DNA from: an uncultured Hyphomonadaceae bacterium
GTDB taxonomy: Bacteria > Pseudomonadota > Alphaproteobacteria > Caulobacterales > Hyphomonadaceae
Assembly (NCBI GenBank): GCA_938084575.1
Contig: CALKFG010000004.1
Location: forward strand, 124,001 to 188,000
Direction of reading: 5' to 3'
Length of the DNA: 64,000 nucleotides
Positions 50,965-60,813 of this stretch are shown piece by piece. Within the stretch, counting starts at the first letter, position 1; each line of letters starts with the position of its first letter. Under the pieces are notes generated by a model. The model did not search any database, was not told where the DNA came from, and saw only the letters and a program-made list of their open reading frames with translations. A program made the position numbers and the translations under genes.

Positions 50965-53154
50965 TTGGTTGGCTTTTTCGCGATGGTGAGACGCTCTGGA
51001 CCGCAATGGTTCCAGTCGCTGTTCATTCTGGCCACGGTCCTGTCGGCAACGGCCACCTTTATCGCCCTGTCGCGGTCGACGCCCACGGCGTCGGTTCCGC
51101 CGGAGGTCCAGCTTCTGCTTCTGGCCAATACCGGCCTTGTCCTGATCCTCGCCTGGATTGTGGTTGCGCGCTATTTCGATCTTCGGAAACGACGTCAGCA
51201 GGAAGGCGGCGGGCGCCTGGCCCAACGCTTTATCATCCTGTTCGGACTGGCCGCCATGGTCCCCGCCCTCATCGTGTCCCTGTTTCTCTGGGCCTCAATT
51301 TCCAATGGTATCGACACCTGGTTTGGTCAGCGGGTGGTGACGCTGGTGGAAGAGACCGCCTCGGTTGCCCGGGAAAATGTCGCCGAGTTCAGTGACATCC
51401 TCGAAGATGACGCCAATCTGATGGCGGTCGACGTGAACAATGCGGCGGAGGGATACCGGACGGACCGGCCGCGCTTTGAATCCTATCTCGGCATCCAGGC
51501 TTATCTGCGCAACATTTCGGCGGCTTTCATCCTGGATGAAACCGGTACCGCCACCGCACGGGCGGAAAACATGGCCGAGCCGGGCTTTTTCCGCCGTCCC
51601 GGACCGGCCACGATCGCCGCGCTGGAAGCGGGTGACATTGTCGTCTCGCTGCAGGAAGAGGCTGGTTTCGCTGCAGCCATGATTAAGCTGAACGCTCTGG
51701 ATAACGCCTATCTCTATCTGGCCAAACCTCTCGACATGGTCGCCATCACGCGACTGAGGCGGGCGGAACGGGCTCTGGTTGACTATCGCCTGGCCGAACA
51801 AAGAAGCGGTGAACTGCAAGTCCTGTTCGTCATTGCCTATTTCCAGATCGTAACGCTTGTTCTTTTGCTGTCGGTTCGGTTTGCGCAGGAAATCGCGGCC
51901 CGTATCTCGGTCCCGATCAGCCGCCTGGCGCGGGCCGCGCAACAGGTCAGCGACGGCATGCGGGGTGTTCAGGTGCCGCTGCCTGAAAGTGATGACGAGG
52001 TCCATGCCCTGTCGCTGAACTTCAACTTGATGACCCAGCAGCTGGATGAACGCCGGTCGGATCTGCTGGCTGCGCGTGAAATTTCCGAGCGGCGGCGACA
52101 ATTCGTGGAGACGCTGCTGGCGGAGCTGAGCGCCGGCGTGATCCGGATCGATCGCGCCGGCACGATTTCGCTGGCCAACCGGTCGGCAGAAACGCTGCTC
52201 AACCGTATCGATTTGACCGGAGAAGCGCTGCAGGACGTGGCCCCCGACCTGGCCGAGATCGCCAACCAGACCCTGCTGAGCGGCACGTCCATCGATGCCG
52301 CCCTCGACCTGTCTGCTGGGCAGGGCTCCAAGCATGTCCGGCTGAAAGTGGCGCAGGACGCCGAGGGGGGCGTGGTTCTGACCTTTGACGATGCAACCCG
52401 GCTCATCAATGCGCAGCGCCAGCTGGCCTGGCGGGATGTGGCCCGGCGCATCGCGCATGAAATCCGCAATCCGCTGACCCCGATCCAGCTGTCCACCGAG
52501 CGGCTGCGCCGGCGCTATTCGGACAAGATCGATGACAGTGACGGCGTGTTCAAACGATGCCTCGACACGATTATGCGGCAGGTTTCCGATATTGGTCGCA
52601 TGGTGCAGGAGTTCTCAGACTTTGCCCGCATGCCGAAACCGAGCATGGAGCCATTTGACCTGGTCGAGCTGATTGAACAAATCTGCTTTGCGCAGGGTGT
52701 CGTACATCCCGAGCTCGAAATTCAGATACGCTCCGACCAGCGCCCGATCGACCTGCTCGGGGACGAACGGCTGCTGGGTCAGGCTTTCACCAATATCATC
52801 AAGAATGCGGCTGAAGCGCTGGCCAACCGGCCTGAAACGGACGAGACGCCCGGGCTGATCCGGGTTGGCCTGGAGGTTGCAACCGGCGACGAGGTGCGGA
52901 TCACGATTGCAGATAATGGCCCCGGTTTTCCAGCCGATGCGCGGGAACGCCTGCTCGAACCCTACGTGACGGCTAAGGAAGGCGGCACCGGTCTCGGCCT
53001 GGCCATTGTGAACCGGGTAATCATGGATCATGGCGGCAGCGTCCAGCTGACCAGCCCGCCCGAAGACGAGGGTGGCGCCGTGGTGCACATAACCTTGCCA
53101 ACGCATCTGGCGACAGAGGCCACGGCGGACAGTGGAGTGGAGTATGCAGAATGA
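50965..53154 (+). CDS. ntrY: Membrane sensor kinase NtrY
   Basis: A 729-residue sensor kinase with four predicted membrane helices (about residues 15-35, 48-70, 88-112 and 284-306), a periplasmic loop, HAMP (about 310-365), PAS, and a kinase core: H-box RRIAHEIRNPLTPIQLSTERL, N-box NIIKNAAEAL, G1 DNGPGFP and G2 GGTGLGLAIVNRV. NtrY works with NtrX in nitrogen and redox control, for example in Azorhizobium and Brucella. TTG at 50965 has GAGG eight bases upstream and is my choice; ATG 50983 is possible but has no clear site. The stop overlaps the ntrX start. Confidence 0.93.
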   Translation: MVGFFAMVRRSGPQWFQSLFILATVLSATATFIALSRSTPTASVPPEVQLLLLANTGLVLILAWIVVARYFDLRKRRQQEGGGRLAQRFIILFGLAAMVPALIVSLFLWASISNGIDTWFGQRVVTLVEETASVARENVAEFSDILEDDANLMAVDVNNAAEGYRTDRPRFESYLGIQAYLRNISAAFILDETGTATARAENMAEPGFFRRPGPATIAALEAGDIVVSLQEEAGFAAAMIKLNALDNAYLYLAKPLDMVAITRLRRAERALVDYRLAEQRSGELQVLFVIAYFQIVTLVLLLSVRFAQEIAARISVPISRLARAAQQVSDGMRGVQVPLPESDDEVHALSLNFNLMTQQLDERRSDLLAAREISERRRQFVETLLAELSAGVIRIDRAGTISLANRSAETLLNRIDLTGEALQDVAPDLAEIANQTLLSGTSIDAALDLSAGQGSKHVRLKVAQDAEGGVVLTFDDATRLINAQRQLAWRDVARRIAHEIRNPLTPIQLSTERLRRRYSDKIDDSDGVFKRCLDTIMRQVSDIGRMVQEFSDFARMPKPSMEPFDLVELIEQICFAQGVVHPELEIQIRSDQRPIDLLGDERLLGQAFTNIIKNAAEALANRPETDETPGLIRVGLEVATGDEVRITIADNGPGFPADARERLLEPYVTAKEGGTGLGLAIVNRVIMDHGGSVQLTSPPEDEGGAVVHITLPTHLATEATADSGVEYAE

Positions 53155-54545
53155 GCGGTGATATTTTAATCGTTGATGATGAACCGGATATCCGCGAGCT
53201 GATTGCCGGTGTTCTCGAGGATGAAGGCTTTGCCGTCCGGTCGGCTGCCACGGCTGAGACCGCGTTAAGCGAGGTGCGCCGGCGGGCGCCGAGCCTTGTC
53301 GTCCTCGACGTCTGGCTTCAGGGCAGCGGCATGGATGGCTTGTCGGTCCTGAAATATCTCAAGACCATGGACCCGCTTTTGCCGGTGATCGTGATCAGCG
53401 GGCATGGCAATATCGAGACCGCCGTGGCCGCCATCCGCCGGGGAGCCTATGATTTTATTGAGAAGCCGTTCCAGGCGACCCGCCTGATCCACCTGATCGA
53501 ACGGGCGATTGAGTCTGCCGATCTCAAGCGTGAAAACCAGTCCCTGCGGTCCAAGAGCTTCGCGGTCACCGACTGGGTTGGTCAAAGCGGGGCGGCGACC
53601 GCACTGCGTCAGGCCGTCGACAAAGTCGCGCCGACCAATTCCCGTGTTCTGGTGACCGGGGAATCGGGTGTTGGAAAAGAATTGTGCGCCAAGCTCATCC
53701 ATGAACATTCCCGCCGGGCCTCCAGCCCGTTTGTGGTCGTCAATGCGGCCAACATCGCCGCGGACCAGATGGAACGGGAACTGTTTGGCGAAGAGGATCC
53801 CTCTGGCATGCCAAGCCGGCTCGGCGTGTTTGAACAGGCTCATGGCGGCACGCTGCTGCTGGATGAAGTCGGCGACATGCCGACCGGGACACAGTCGAAA
53901 ATTCTTCGCGTGCTCACGGAGCAGCGATTCCAGCGGGTCAACGGCACGTCGGACGTTGTCGTCGATGTCCGGGTCATGTCATCCTCGACCCGCGACCTTC
54001 TGGAAGAGGTCGAGGCCGGACGGTTCCGGCGTGATCTCTATTACCGGCTGAATGTCGTCCCGCTGCAGGTGCCGTCGCTGGCGCAGCGCCGGGAGGACAT
54101 TCCCGAACTGATCTCGTTTTTCTCCAGCCGCATCGCGGAATCAAGCGGGCTGAACCCACGCGAATTTTCCAACGAGGCCCTCGCCGTCCTGCAGTCCATG
54201 GTCTGGCCGGGAAACGTGCGGCAATTGCGCAATCTGGTTGAGCGGGTCCTGATCCTGTCGCGCGGCTCTGGCCAGAGCGGCCAGGTCCGGGTTGAAGAGC
54301 TGCCGCTCGATCGCGTTCATGACGGGGAGGAGGATGCAGCAAAGGTCTCTGCCGACCTGGTTGGCCTCAGCCTGCGCGATGCAAGAGAGCATTTCGAACG
54401 CGAATATCTGCGGCTTCAAATCACCCGGTTTGATGGTAATATCTCACGGACCGCCGAGTTCATTGGCATGGAGCGCAGTGCTCTGCACCGAAAATTAAAG
54501 GCGCTGGGGGTACGTATGACCGACACTCGCCCGGATACAAGATAA
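53151..54545 (+). CDS. ntrX: Response regulator NtrX
   Basis: A 464-residue regulator with receiver (1-120; Asp in VVLDVWLQ), AAA+ (145-370; Walker A GESGVGKELCAK, Walker B LLLDEVGD) and C-terminal HTH (ISRTAEFIGMERSALHRKLK). GAFTGA is absent; the place reads ELFGEEDPSGMPSRLGVFEQAHGG. Absence is common in NtrX, which binds directly to promoters of envelope and respiratory genes. Its last codons adjoin trkA (start one base after the stop), so potassium uptake is co-transcribed. Confidence 0.95.
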   Translation: MSGDILIVDDEPDIRELIAGVLEDEGFAVRSAATAETALSEVRRRAPSLVVLDVWLQGSGMDGLSVLKYLKTMDPLLPVIVISGHGNIETAVAAIRRGAYDFIEKPFQATRLIHLIERAIESADLKRENQSLRSKSFAVTDWVGQSGAATALRQAVDKVAPTNSRVLVTGESGVGKELCAKLIHEHSRRASSPFVVVNAANIAADQMERELFGEEDPSGMPSRLGVFEQAHGGTLLLDEVGDMPTGTQSKILRVLTEQRFQRVNGTSDVVVDVRVMSSSTRDLLEEVEAGRFRRDLYYRLNVVPLQVPSLAQRREDIPELISFFSSRIAESSGLNPREFSNEALAVLQSMVWPGNVRQLRNLVERVLILSRGSGQSGQVRVEELPLDRVHDGEEDAAKVSADLVGLSLRDAREHFEREYLRLQITRFDGNISRTAEFIGMERSALHRKLKALGVRMTDTRPDTR

Positions 54546-55919
54546 ATGCGCGTCATCATTTGCGGAGCCGGCCGGGTCGGGCAGGGCATTGCCCGACACC
54601 TGTCGCACGAAAATCACGACATCACCATGATCGACGAGGATGCGACCCTGATCGACCGGGTTCAGACCGATTATGATGTCCGCGCCGTTGTTGGCCATGC
54701 GGCGCATCCCGAGACGCTGCGCGCGGCTGGCGCCGAAGATACCGACATGCTGATCGCGGTGACGCATTTCGATGAAATCAACATGGTCATCTGCCAGATT
54801 GCAGACACGCTGTTTTCGGTTCCGACCAAGATCGCCCGAATTCGCGCCGGCGCCTATCTCGATCGGGACCAGGCGCTCCTCTTTTCCCGGTCGGGGTTCC
54901 CGATCGATCTGGTCATCTCGCCCGAAATCGAGGTTGGGGAGGCCATCCTGCGGCGCTTCCGGAGTCCCAGTTCGGCATCCAGCCTCAGCTTTGAGAATGG
55001 CGACCTGCAATTGCTGGGCATGCGGCTGGAGGAGGACAGCCCGCTGATCGATACCGCGCTCGACCAGATTGCCGGCCTGTTTCCCGACCTGTCGGCGCGG
55101 TTTGTCGGCATCAAGCGGGGCAATGCCGTCTTTGCTCCCCGTTCCAGCGACCAGCTGCAGGTTGACGACACCGCCTATGTCCTGGTCACCCGCGAAGATA
55201 CAAGACGGCTGGGCAAGCTGTTCAACCGCGCGTCGAACGAGCTGCGCCGGGTCGTCATCGTCGGGGGCGGCAATATCGGCATATATGTCGCCGAACAGCT
55301 GGAACGTGACCGGGATGTCCGCGTCCGCCTGATCGAAGCCAGCGCCCTGCAGGCCGACCATGCCGTGTCCCGTCTGAAACAGACCATTGTGATCAATGGC
55401 GATGGCTTAAGCCGCGACATACTGGAGGAGGCCGGAACGCCCAGCGCCGACATCGTCATCGCGGTCACCAATGATGACAAGACGAATATGCTGATCGGGA
55501 AACTGGCCAAGCAGATGGGCGCCAAGCGAACGCACGCCCTGGTCAACTCCTACGAACTGGTCGCGATCTCAGCGGATCTCGACATTGACGCGGTGCTCGA
55601 CCCGCGCGCGCTGTCGGTTTCCCGGATCCTGACCAAGCTGCGTCGGGGTCGAATCCTCGCCGTGCAATCACTGGAAGACGGCGCTGCGGAAATCGCCGAA
55701 GGGATCACCTTACGGTCATCCCCCCTGATCGGAAAACCGGTGGGGTATGATGACCTTCCGGAAGGGGTCACGGCAGCCGCCATCGTCCGTGACGGCCAGG
55801 TCCTGTTCCCAAACCCCGATCTCCGGATTCAGGCGGATGACCGTCTGCTGGTGTTTTATGAAGCCGCCCTGACGCGCACTGTGGAACGATTTTTCCGCGT
55901 CAGCGCTGATTTCTTCTAA
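54546..55919 (+). CDS. trkA: Trk potassium uptake NAD-binding regulator TrkA
   Basis: A 457-residue peripheral membrane protein with two RCK units. Each has a Rossmann fold (IICGAGRVGQGIARHLSHE and VIVGGGNIGIYVAEQLERD) followed by a TrkA-C domain; it gates TrkH by binding NAD(H) or ATP. The start is directly after the ntrX stop, and trkH follows 19 bases later. This ntrYX-trkAH order is conserved in alphaproteobacteria. Confidence 0.96.
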   Translation: MRVIICGAGRVGQGIARHLSHENHDITMIDEDATLIDRVQTDYDVRAVVGHAAHPETLRAAGAEDTDMLIAVTHFDEINMVICQIADTLFSVPTKIARIRAGAYLDRDQALLFSRSGFPIDLVISPEIEVGEAILRRFRSPSSASSLSFENGDLQLLGMRLEEDSPLIDTALDQIAGLFPDLSARFVGIKRGNAVFAPRSSDQLQVDDTAYVLVTREDTRRLGKLFNRASNELRRVVIVGGGNIGIYVAEQLERDRDVRVRLIEASALQADHAVSRLKQTIVINGDGLSRDILEEAGTPSADIVIAVTNDDKTNMLIGKLAKQMGAKRTHALVNSYELVAISADLDIDAVLDPRALSVSRILTKLRRGRILAVQSLEDGAAEIAEGITLRSSPLIGKPVGYDDLPEGVTAAAIVRDGQVLFPNPDLRIQADDRLLVFYEAALTRTVERFFRVSADFF

Positions 55920-55938
55920 GGCGCAGGAACCGGCGCGC

Positions 55939-57342
55939 ATGAACCATCTCGCCATCATCCGAGCCCTCTCCCTGCTGCTGGTCCTGCTCTGTGTCCTGTT
56001 GCTGGGAAGTGGCCTCCTCGCCCTGGCCTTTGGCGAGAACCCGCAGGCGCTGGCCTTCCTCATCGCCGCCTGCATCAGCGGGCCTCTGGGCGCAATCGTC
56101 CTGCTGCTGACCGACAAGCCACGGCAGACGACGCGGGCGGTGGACGGCCTGGCACTGGCTGTCGGCTTCTGGTTTGTCGTCCCGCTGTCTGGTGCCATCC
56201 CTTTTCTGCCTCTGGTGGCGGATCAGAACTTTCTGGTCGCTTATTATGAGGCGGTATCCTGCCTGACGACGACCGGTCAGAGCCTGCTCGACGGCGGCGC
56301 GGGCGACTGGCCGGCCAGCCTGGTCTTCTGGCGGGGCCTGCTGCATCTGCTCGGGGCCATTGCCAGCATTACGATAGCCGCCACGGTCTTTTCCGCGCTC
56401 AATCTCGGTGGCCCCGGCATCCACCGGTCGAGATTTTTCACCATTCCTGAAACCAGCTTCTTTGACGGCATACCCAAGGTCATCCGGGCAAGCAGTGCGA
56501 TCCTTTCGGGCTCCATACTGGTCCTGATTTGCCTTCTGGCTGTGTCCGGCGTCCCGCCTGGTCAGGCCTTCACAGACGCGATCAGCACTGTGACCACGGG
56601 CCTTGTTGACCCGGATGCGGTTTACCGGGGGCCACCGAACACCGCCGCTGTGGTCTGGCTGTCCTGCGGCCTGCTGATTGGAACGCTGGGTCTGATCATT
56701 CTTGATCATGTCGGCCACCAGCAATATCTCAAGGCCTTTCAGGACCCGGAATGGCTGGCCCTGCTGGGCAGTCTCGCTGTTATCACCCTGCTGGTTTTTC
56801 TGGCCGGCGTCCCCGTTCTTCACGGACTTGGCTGGTCCTTGTCTTCCCTGTCGACCAGTGGCATCGCCCTGAGCGAGCCGGCGCGTTTTGACCGTATTCC
56901 GCTGGTCCTGGCGCTGTTTCCAGTGCTGATCGGCGGATCGGCCCTGTCCGCAGCCGGGGGCATCAAACTGGCGCGTCTGATCGTACTGTCTCGCCGGGTC
57001 AGCCTCGAATTCATGCAGCTGGGCTATCGCGGCAGCGTCCAGACGTTCAGCTTCCGGGGGCGCCGTCAGTCCGAAAAGACCATTATGGGTGTCTGGGTCT
57101 ATCTGGTCGCCTATATCATGGCGACGGTGACCGGCATCCTCTTGCTGAGCCTGGCCGGTTTGCCCTTCTATGACGCCCTGCGTGCGACAGTGGGCAGCCT
57201 GACCAATGCCGGACACATTCTGGCCGGGACTGTCTCAGAGATTGGTCCCATCGCTCAAACCGGGCTGATTCTGGGCATGATTTTGGGCCGGCTGGAAGTG
57301 GTTGCCTTGATTCCGGTCCTTTCCCCATCTTTCTGGCGCTGA
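55939..57342 (+). CDS. trkH: Trk potassium transport membrane subunit TrkH
   Basis: A 467-residue potassium transporter subunit with four repeats of a pore-loop unit. VSCLTTTGQSLLD, ISTVTTGLVDP, LSTSGIALSE and VGSLTNAGHILAG show the pore-lining TTG-like and SLTNAG signatures. It takes up K+ with TrkA. Length is close to that of other TrkH proteins (about 480). No terminator is obvious before hfq. Confidence 0.95.
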   Translation: MNHLAIIRALSLLLVLLCVLLLGSGLLALAFGENPQALAFLIAACISGPLGAIVLLLTDKPRQTTRAVDGLALAVGFWFVVPLSGAIPFLPLVADQNFLVAYYEAVSCLTTTGQSLLDGGAGDWPASLVFWRGLLHLLGAIASITIAATVFSALNLGGPGIHRSRFFTIPETSFFDGIPKVIRASSAILSGSILVLICLLAVSGVPPGQAFTDAISTVTTGLVDPDAVYRGPPNTAAVVWLSCGLLIGTLGLIILDHVGHQQYLKAFQDPEWLALLGSLAVITLLVFLAGVPVLHGLGWSLSSLSTSGIALSEPARFDRIPLVLALFPVLIGGSALSAAGGIKLARLIVLSRRVSLEFMQLGYRGSVQTFSFRGRRQSEKTIMGVWVYLVAYIMATVTGILLLSLAGLPFYDALRATVGSLTNAGHILAGTVSEIGPIAQTGLILGMILGRLEVVALIPVLSPSFWR

Positions 57343-57417
57343 AAACCGGGTAGGCTTGCTATTGGGCCCTAATCCGAGTAGCCGCGGAAGAGTATTTAAA
57401 CAAAAGGGCCGTGGACT

Positions 57418-57669
57418 ATGTCTTCCGAAAGAAAGCAGAACCTTCAGGATACCTTTCTGAATGCCGTTCGCAAATCCAAGACCCCTCTGACAATTTTCCT
57501 CGTCAATGGTGTCAAACTCCAGGGCGTTGTCAGCTGGTTTGATAATTTCTGCGTTTTGCTGCGTGGGGATGGCCGGCCGCCACAGCTTGTTTACAAGCAT
57601 GCCATCTCCACCATTGCGCCAAGTGCGCCGGTCAAGCTGTTCGATGATGAAGACAGTGAGTATGACTGA
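57418..57669 (+). CDS. hfq: RNA chaperone Hfq
   Basis: An 83-residue Sm-like hexamer that helps small RNAs pair with mRNAs. [29 protein letters not shown] (Sm1) and [12 protein letters not shown] (Sm2 with YKHA) are hallmarks. The short acidic C-terminal tail (DDEDSEYD) is typical of alphaproteobacterial Hfq. No strong ribosome site is seen before the ATG. It lies between trkH and hflX, the usual order; hflX begins near its stop codon. Confidence 0.97.
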   Translation: MSSERKQNLQDTFLNAVRKSKTPLTIFLVNGVKLQGVVSWFDNFCVLLRGDGRPPQLVYKHAISTIAPSAPVKLFDDEDSEYD

Positions 57670-58997
57670 TCCCAGCTGATCCTGGCATCGCGCAGCGTCC
57701 CGAAACGACCGGGATCATTATTCCGTGGACCCGCCCGGGAGACCGGCCGAACCGCGACCGCGAAAACGAAACCCGCGGCCTTGTCGAGTCCCTCGGCGGA
57801 GAGCTCGCTTTCATTCGCCCGGAACAGGTCCGTAAGCCGAGCCCGTCGCATTTGCTGTCGGGAGGCCTGCTGCAGCGATTAAAAGAGGATGTCGACGCCC
57901 ACCAGATCAGCCTGGTCGTGATCGATTCTGGCCTCACGCCCATCCAGCAGCGCAACCTTGAACGCGACCTGCAGGCCAAGGTGATTGACCGGACGGGTCT
58001 GATCCTTGAAATTTTCGGCCTTCGGGCGCTGACGCGGGAAGGGCGGCTTCAGGTTGAACTGGCCAGGCTTCTGTATGAGCGGTCCCGCCTGGTCCGGACC
58101 TGGACCCATCTGGAGCGCCAGCGCGGCGGCGGCGGGTTCCTCGGCGGGCCCGGCGAGACCCAGCTCGAGGCGGATAAGAGAATGATTGACCGTCAGCTTG
58201 CGCGGCTTCGCAGCGACCTTGTCGACGTCCGGCGCACGCGCGGTGTCCAGCGGGCCGGCCGGCGCCGGCGTGACACGCCTGTCATCGCGCTCGTCGGATA
58301 TACAAATGCCGGCAAATCCACTCTGTTCAACCATTTGAGCGGTGCGGCAGTGCTTGCGCAGGACATGCCGTTTGCGACGCTTGATCCGACCATCCGCCAG
58401 CTGACCCTGCCGGTCCGAGGCGAGGTCGCGCTGGTCGATACGGTCGGCTTTATCACCGACCTGCCGACACATTTGATCGACAGTTTCCGGGCGACGCTGG
58501 AGGAAACATTGTCTGCAGATCTGATTGTTCATGTCCGGGATCGTTCGAGTGACAGCGATGCCGCTCAGAAAAGGGACGTACTGAAGGTTCTCGACCGCCT
58601 CTCCGCGGCTGCAGGGGAGCCGCTGCCGCCCATGATCGAGGCCTGGAACAAGATCGATATTCTGGATCCCGCCATCCAGGAGCAGATGGTGCGCTCAGCC
58701 GGTCAGCAGGACGAGCTTCCGGCCGTGGCGGTGTCGGCCCTGACGGGGCAGGGGCGAGAGGCCCTGCTGGAGGCGATCGAAACCGCACTCAGCGAGGACC
58801 AGATTCCGTGCCGGATGATCCTGACCCCCGCCGAGGGTGCGGCCAGGGCATGGCTGCATGCCCACGCCCAGATCGAGTCGGAACGCTTTGAAGATAATGG
58901 AGACAGCGTCATCGAAGCGAGGCTGTCCCACAAGCAGCTGGGCCGGTTGCGCGACCAATTCCCAATGATTCGTCTGACCCACCCGGGGAAGCGCTGA
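57666..58997 (+). CDS. hflX: Ribosome-associated GTPase HflX, start codon unclear
   Basis: A GTPase that binds the ribosome and splits stalled 70S under stress. Motifs: G1 [10 protein letters not shown]3 DTVGF, G4 NKID, with the HflX-specific [20 protein letters not shown] and [13 protein letters not shown]. The first ordinary start (TTG 57852) would remove about 60 conserved residues: the frame stays open upstream and encodes [13 protein letters not shown] and [12 protein letters not shown], as expected. It reaches CTG 57666, just inside the hfq stop. An ATG at 57662 overlaps hfq in the usual coupled way but stops after five codons (ATG ACT GAT CCC AGC TGA) and would need a +1 shift. I give the CTG form. 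Confidence 0.85.
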   Translation: MIPADPGIAQRPETTGIIIPWTRPGDRPNRDRENETRGLVESLGGELAFIRPEQVRKPSPSHLLSGGLLQRLKEDVDAHQISLVVIDSGLTPIQQRNLERDLQAKVIDRTGLILEIFGLRALTREGRLQVELARLLYERSRLVRTWTHLERQRGGGGFLGGPGETQLEADKRMIDRQLARLRSDLVDVRRTRGVQRAGRRRRDTPVIALVGYTNAGKSTLFNHLSGAAVLAQDMPFATLDPTIRQLTLPVRGEVALVDTVGFITDLPTHLIDSFRATLEETLSADLIVHVRDRSSDSDAAQKRDVLKVLDRLSAAAGEPLPPMIEAWNKIDILDPAIQEQMVRSAGQQDELPAVAVSALTGQGREALLEAIETALSEDQIPCRMILTPAEGAARAWLHAHAQIESERFEDNGDSVIEARLSHKQLGRLRDQFPMIRLTHPGKR

Positions 58998-59008
58998 CGC
59001 GGGCTCCG

Positions 59009-59824
59009 TCAGGCGTCGCGCTTGACGGCCTGCCACAGCGCCTCCTGTCCCGGCAGATCCAGGGCGGCAAAAGCCTGCCCGGCCTCAGCGGCTTTGACTT
59101 CCATTGCCCGGAACCGCTTTTCAAACTTCACATTCGCTTTGCTCAGCGCAATTTCCGGGTCAACGTTCAGGCGTCGGGCCAGATTGGCCGTGACAAAGAG
59201 TAAATCCCCGATTTCTTCTTCGATATGGTCCTGCGCCCCCTCGGCCATGGCGTCGCGAACTTCCAGCGTCTCCTCATCCAGCTTGGCGAAAATGTCGGCA
59301 GGGTTGGTCCAGTCAAAACCGGTGCGGGCGGCCCGTTTCTGTAATTTCTCTGCCCGCACCAGGGCAGGCAATGCCAGGGCGACTCCATCAAGTGCGCTCG
59401 GCGGTGCCCCCTGCGCGGCCTTTTCGGCTCGTTCCACGGCCTTGATCTGTTCCCAGGCCCGGGTCTGATCTGCGGCATTACGCGGTTCTGTCCCGGCGCC
59501 GAAAACATGGGGGTGTCGGCGCACCATCTTGTCATTGATCGCTGCGACCACATCGCTGACGCTGAATGCCCCCAGTTCCGACGCGATCTGGGCGTGAAAC
59601 ACGACCTGGAGCAGGAGATCGCCAAGTTCCTCGCACAGATCCTGCATGTCCCCCCGGCGGATCGCATCGGCGACCTCATAGGCCTCTTCCAGCGTGTAGG
59701 GCGCAATGGTGTCAAAGGTCTGCTCAAGATCCCAGGGACATCCGGTTTCAGGGGTTCTCAGGGCGTCCATAATGGCGACGAGGCGATCGAAGGGGGCGAC
59801 ATCAGGCGGCAGGGATTCGGGCAT
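59009..59824 (-). CDS. mazG: Nucleoside triphosphate pyrophosphohydrolase MazG
   Basis: A 271-residue all-alpha NTP pyrophosphatase that clears damaged or excess nucleotides. It has two MazG domains: LEEAYEVADAIRRGDMQDLCEELGDLLLQVVFHAQIA (Mg2+-binding EExxE...ExxD) and LDEETLEVRDAMAEGAQDHIEEEIGDLLFVTANLAR. ATG 59824 has GGAG five bases upstream and is preferred over 59881. Convergent with hflX. Confidence 0.95.
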   Translation of the reverse strand: MPESLPPDVAPFDRLVAIMDALRTPETGCPWDLEQTFDTIAPYTLEEAYEVADAIRRGDMQDLCEELGDLLLQVVFHAQIASELGAFSVSDVVAAINDKMVRRHPHVFGAGTEPRNAADQTRAWEQIKAVERAEKAAQGAPPSALDGVALALPALVRAEKLQKRAARTGFDWTNPADIFAKLDEETLEVRDAMAEGAQDHIEEEIGDLLFVTANLARRLNVDPEIALSKANVKFEKRFRAMEVKAAEAGQAFAALDLPGQEALWQAVKRDA

Positions 59825-59934
59825 GCAGGCTCCAGGCGGAAGGTTGGGCAGAAGGTTGGCCAGAAGGCGCTGCATTGACATTCACACTCACGCCACCAAA
59901 ACGCAATCAGGCCAGTACGCTCCGGGGAGTTTCC

Positions 59935-60813
59935 ATGCATGACGTTGACTGCATCGCGCCAACCGGCTGCCTGCTGGGTCAGGCGCCCTTGTGGAGCGCC
60001 AGTGAGGGGTTCGTGTGGTGGGTCGACCGGGCCCGCGCCAAGCTGCACCGATACAATCCGCGAACCGGAAACACCCGTCGGTATGACCTGCCCCTGCATG
60101 CCAGCGCCCTGACCCAGAAGCAGGGCCGACTGGTCATGATCGGGGACCTCGAAGTCGGGTATTATGACCCTGAAACCGAAGCCTATGACGGTTTCATCAC
60201 GCTCGACCAGGAGCCAGCAACGAATCGCACCCATTATGGTGGCGTGGCTCCGGATGGCAGTTTCTGGTTCGGCACCATGGATCGCGACGAGACCCGGCCA
60301 AGCGGCTCCTATTACCGGCTTGGGGCAGACGGCGAGCTGACCTGCCTGGCCTTGCGCCCCATGGTGGTGAGCGGCATGGTTTGTTTCTCCCCCGACCGGA
60401 AGACGTTTTACACCAGCGATCCGTCGGAACAGGACATTCTGGCCTTTGATCATGATCCGGAGACCGGCGCCCTCAGTGACCGCCGCCTGTTTGCGACCAC
60501 GGCGGATGTCGGGGCCTATCCGGCGGGGTCCGCGATGGATGCAGAGGGCTTTCTCTGGAATGCCCAATGGGCCGGATCGCGTCTGGTCCGCTACGCCCCG
60601 GACGGCCGGGTCGACCGGATCGTCCAACTGCCCGTGTCCCGCCCCACCGGTCTTGCCTTTGGCGGCGACGCGCTCAGGACCCTGTTTATAAGTTCAGCCC
60701 GGATCGGGCTAAGCGACCGGATGATGGATCGCCAGCCCATGGCGGGCTGCCTGTTCTCCCTCGAGGTGGAGACGCCCGGACTGGCCCAGCAGGATTGGGG
60801 GACCCCGCGATGA
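59935..60813 (+). CDS. SMP-30/gluconolactonase-type lactonase
   Basis: A 292-residue beta-propeller. [19 protein letters not shown] is the conserved start with the metal-binding Glu, [20 protein letters not shown] contains the substrate-binding Asn/Arg and GxxG block, and [16 protein letters not shown] and [19 protein letters not shown] complete the family signature. It opens sugar lactones such as gluconolactone or galactonolactone. It overlaps the following galactosidase gene, so both belong to an oligosaccharide pathway. GGGGAG precedes the ATG. Confidence 0.9.
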   Translation: MHDVDCIAPTGCLLGQAPLWSASEGFVWWVDRARAKLHRYNPRTGNTRRYDLPLHASALTQKQGRLVMIGDLEVGYYDPETEAYDGFITLDQEPATNRTHYGGVAPDGSFWFGTMDRDETRPSGSYYRLGADGELTCLALRPMVVSGMVCFSPDRKTFYTSDPSEQDILAFDHDPETGALSDRRLFATTADVGAYPAGSAMDAEGFLWNAQWAGSRLVRYAPDGRVDRIVQLPVSRPTGLAFGGDALRTLFISSARIGLSDRMMDRQPMAGCLFSLEVETPGLAQQDWGTPR

